The notes under the pieces are model-generated. The model was not told the DNA's origin, did not search any database, and saw nothing but the letters and a program-made list of their open reading frames with translations. A DNA stretch of 64,000 bases from Coccinella septempunctata. Lineage: Eukaryota; Arthropoda; Insecta; Coleoptera; Coccinellidae. This document shows positions 61,295 through 64,000 of this stretch, piece by piece. Where the stretch lies: assembly GCF_907165205.1 (NCBI RefSeq), contig NC_058191.1, forward strand, positions 31,638,064-31,702,063, in the 5' to 3' direction. Every line of letters starts with the position of its first letter. The first letter of the stretch is position 1. Both the position numbers and the translations under genes were made by a program.

Positions 61295-64000
61295 GTAAGA
61301 CCAGTTGAAATGCTATTTCAATATGAAAATGCTTTGACATACAGTTCAGTTCATTGAAGAATGCTCATATTTTTCATTTCTCATATATGAACACCTTTAG
61401 AAAACAAGAGTGAGATTCCACATACGCATCATATGTGTTTGAATACAGATGTAGCCTCTGATTCTATGCTGCCATGTTTTCATTCATTCAGAATCTTATG
61501 TTTTCAAGGTTGTTTAACGGGAAAAGTTATAAGATAGGAATATAGCTATTGTTCAGAGGCAACGTTTGTAAAAATGGTTAAGTTATCCTCGAAGAATATT
61601 CAGGTAGTGCTGTCTTGGGCGTTTTTGTTTGAGAGATAAGGATTCTCTCTTCTATCTGCCATTTTAGTAGAGTAGTAGAGTAGAGTTCAGTAAATCCAAG
61701 TTCTTGCGTATGGTTCAACGATATGAGGATATCTTACAACTGTCATTTACGTCAATTCAGTAGCCGGAAACAAGCTTTACCCGATTCACCGAATTAAAAT
61801 AATTAAAACAACGTGCTTCGTTAATTCGAGCCCACCTAAGTCTTCGACATTCCAAGACGATTCGGCCCACCAAATTATGCTGTTTCGTCGGATGTAATCC
61901 ACGAATGAACTTGGTATCGTTTAACCGTAAGTTAGAGGCCAAAAGAAGTCGGCTAATCTGCTTAAGGCGGCAAGAAGACGTACGACTACGGTTCACCACC
62001 CCCTGGCACGCGGCTTAACCCCGGAAAATTCGTTCTCCCTCCCGTATTTTTCTCTTATTTAACTCGCGACTCCTAACAAGATTTCCCGGTAGCTTAATAG
62101 TGTATTGGGGTGAAATTCAGAATGCGAATAATATAAAAAACGTATTTGTTCCACTGTTAACCTGTTTCAAGGAGCAGGGGATGCTTCGACCCCGTTGAGC
62201 ATTTTGTCGTGTTTGAGATTGGATTCGAAGGGTGGATGGGCTGGATTTGAATATACGAGAAGTGCTCATGAATATTTATCGCACTGTTAATATTCGTTTC
62301 ACCTTTTCCCTTCAGGATTTTGCAGATTTGAATCTGTCTGAAAAATTACTCTTGGTTCTTTATCAGTTCACTAGAATCCATTCGGGAACCGAACAAATCT
62401 TCGAACGTGTTACTTCTTTTTTGAAATAAAACTCATAAAAATCAGTGAGTTACTCCTAGTGTAAATATTAATATCTATAGCATGCTTTGAGTCTTCGAAA
62501 TACAAGATCAACTCTTGGCATAAGGAAAAGGAATGTCTAAAACTCCGTAAATCCAAATTAATCATTCGTAATTAGTTTTCATATCTAATCAAGTCGTGGG
62601 GCCTCTTGGAAAAGGATTTGGATCGGAAATTCGCCGCGTACCAAAGATTAATGAACAACTACAGCATATACTGCAGCGTCTTCGTACGAAACCGCACCGT
62701 AGAACTTGATGGCATTCGAAGCGTCTTCCTGGCATTATAATTCGTTGCGTGAAATATCTTCAGACTTACAGATATAATCCCGTTGTTTGTCCCATTAAAT
62801 ATTTTATAAACACGAACTACTTTCGACTTGGTACGAGATTTTAGACGCGATCTTTGAACTTAAATCCTTCAGACGCCGGAGCAAGACACGACTGGAGGAG
62901 GGTGTTATGGGATTACTTCTTGAACATGTTATACATCATTCACGTAGTGGACTGGCAATTTATCTTGTCGGGAACTTGAATATCAAAGAAAACCGCGGAT
63001 TTGCGAAGTTTCCAGGATGCCTTGCAACTTCCGATTTCGCTCTGCCAGTCGATCCGATCTGCTCAATGTTTTGCATACTAAGCGGCCTGGAAACATCTCG
63101 AACTGGAGAATTTGATTGGAGTTTGGAGTAAACATGGAGAAGGGGTAGGAGAAGGGTTGAGCTCATTGATTTCTATAACCTAGTTTAATTTTTCAGCACC
63201 TACACACTCATTCTCAGTTGGAAAATGTTCTGATATCTTTTCCAGATGGAGGTTCTTGATTCATCGGTTTTTCTTTTTTTCTCCTTTTGCCTTGAGAAAA
63301 GATGCTATGTTTCCTTGAAATGATTGGGAAACACTCGAAACTTTTTTTCTAACCATTTTAATGCCACTATATTTTAGTGTAAGAGTAAAACAAGGAAGCA
63401 ATCTTTCCTAATCTTTACTAGACATTTGCTTGGATGGTTCTTCAAGTGTTGTTGGGATTGAAAAACCATTGCAACGCTGTATGATAAAGATAAAGATATT
63501 TGAAGACTTTAGTAGTTTTGTACCACCCAGTCTACTAAGGCTAAATGTGTTTTTTATCTGGACAAGAAAGTGAGAGCAGATTCTTTGAGATTGTCAACTT
63601 TGTTCATAATGCACCTTATGATCTATTGTGCTCCGTTTTTTAAGCTTCCTTAGGCGCTTCCAGATTGAAGTTTTCTCTTCAGTTCTGATGAACTTCTTCA
63701 GCTAGAATGGCATCACTTTCTACAGTTTCATTGCTCAGGCTTTTATTGCTTGGTCGTTTTATTCTTATATGCTGAGAACTTAATCATGTTTTGCTCAATA
63801 TATCCTACTAGGTGCTTTCTGAGACAATAATACCTGAGACAGAAGGTCCTGATGAGGTTTACCATGTTCTTATAGAGTTCGAGAAATATTCTTTATAGAG
63901 ACAGGGAGTTTCAAACCAAGGAGACCCTACCAAAATGCCCGAGAATTGCCTATTTGTCTGCTTATACTTGAAATTCCTCTTTGTAGGAGTATAACCTTAC
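61295..64000 (+). other. dac: dac intron downstream of exon B (3' end outside window)
   Basis: Begins with GTAAGA. No DACHbox-C exon (SGIWENCRAAYED-like) is found before the window ends, so the intron is at least 2,706 bp. No transposon protein remnant was seen. 61740-62230 and 62560-63170 are the least AT-rich parts and contain TAATT motifs. Confidence 0.85.

Noticed and set aside
1..64000. CRISPR arrays, operons, ribosome binding sites, prokaryotic terminators
   Set aside because: The window is eukaryotic: spliced exons, giant introns and LINE/Penelope relics. No regularly spaced short repeats were seen.

Overview
This is a eukaryotic, AT-rich, intron-dominated window, almost certainly from an insect and most likely a beetle. 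Only two protein-coding exons can be recognised. Both lie on the + strand and encode consecutive parts of the transcriptional cofactor Dachshund (dac, DACH/SKI family): exon A at 42675-42808 and exon B at 61090-61294. Their reading phases fit exactly: A ends with one base of a codon and B supplies the other two. The joined peptide matches the linker between DACHbox-N and DACHbox-C. Neither DACHbox is present, so the 5' exon or exons lie upstream of base 1 and the 3' exons beyond base 64000. The window is thus the interior of one very large gene: more than 42.6 kb of upstream intron, an 18,281 bp intron between the exons, and at least 2.7 kb of downstream intron.

The introns carry old transposable-element debris. 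The commonest is a roughly 690 bp element with long terminal inverted repeats (called family A here), with about ten full, deleted or partial copies in both orientations; the best is 47897-48587. A second short repeat (family B) often lies directly beside it. Other relics are a two-copy 357 bp inverted repeat (family C: 37664-38020 and 50878-51233), a MITE-like element with about 160 bp inverted termini (family D: 24328-24906), a Penelope-like retroelement with GIY-YIG endonuclease remnants and a hammerhead-like core (25801-26762, minus strand), a frameshifted transposon-associated YqaJ nuclease (44031-44943), and three LINE fragments (21504-21775, 58265-58560, 59948-60940).

Between the repeats are non-repetitive stretches with more balanced base composition and clusters of TAAT or E-box motifs (for example 17040-17340, 30660-31480, 33880-34200, 49130-49450). 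They are plausible places for dac enhancers, but conservation could not be tested here. No tRNA, rRNA, CRISPR array or independent intact gene was found. The remaining short open frames look like chance ORFs in AT-rich intron. Assignment to Coleoptera, and loosely to a ladybird-like beetle, is inference from general repeat character and the Dac sequence, not a database match.
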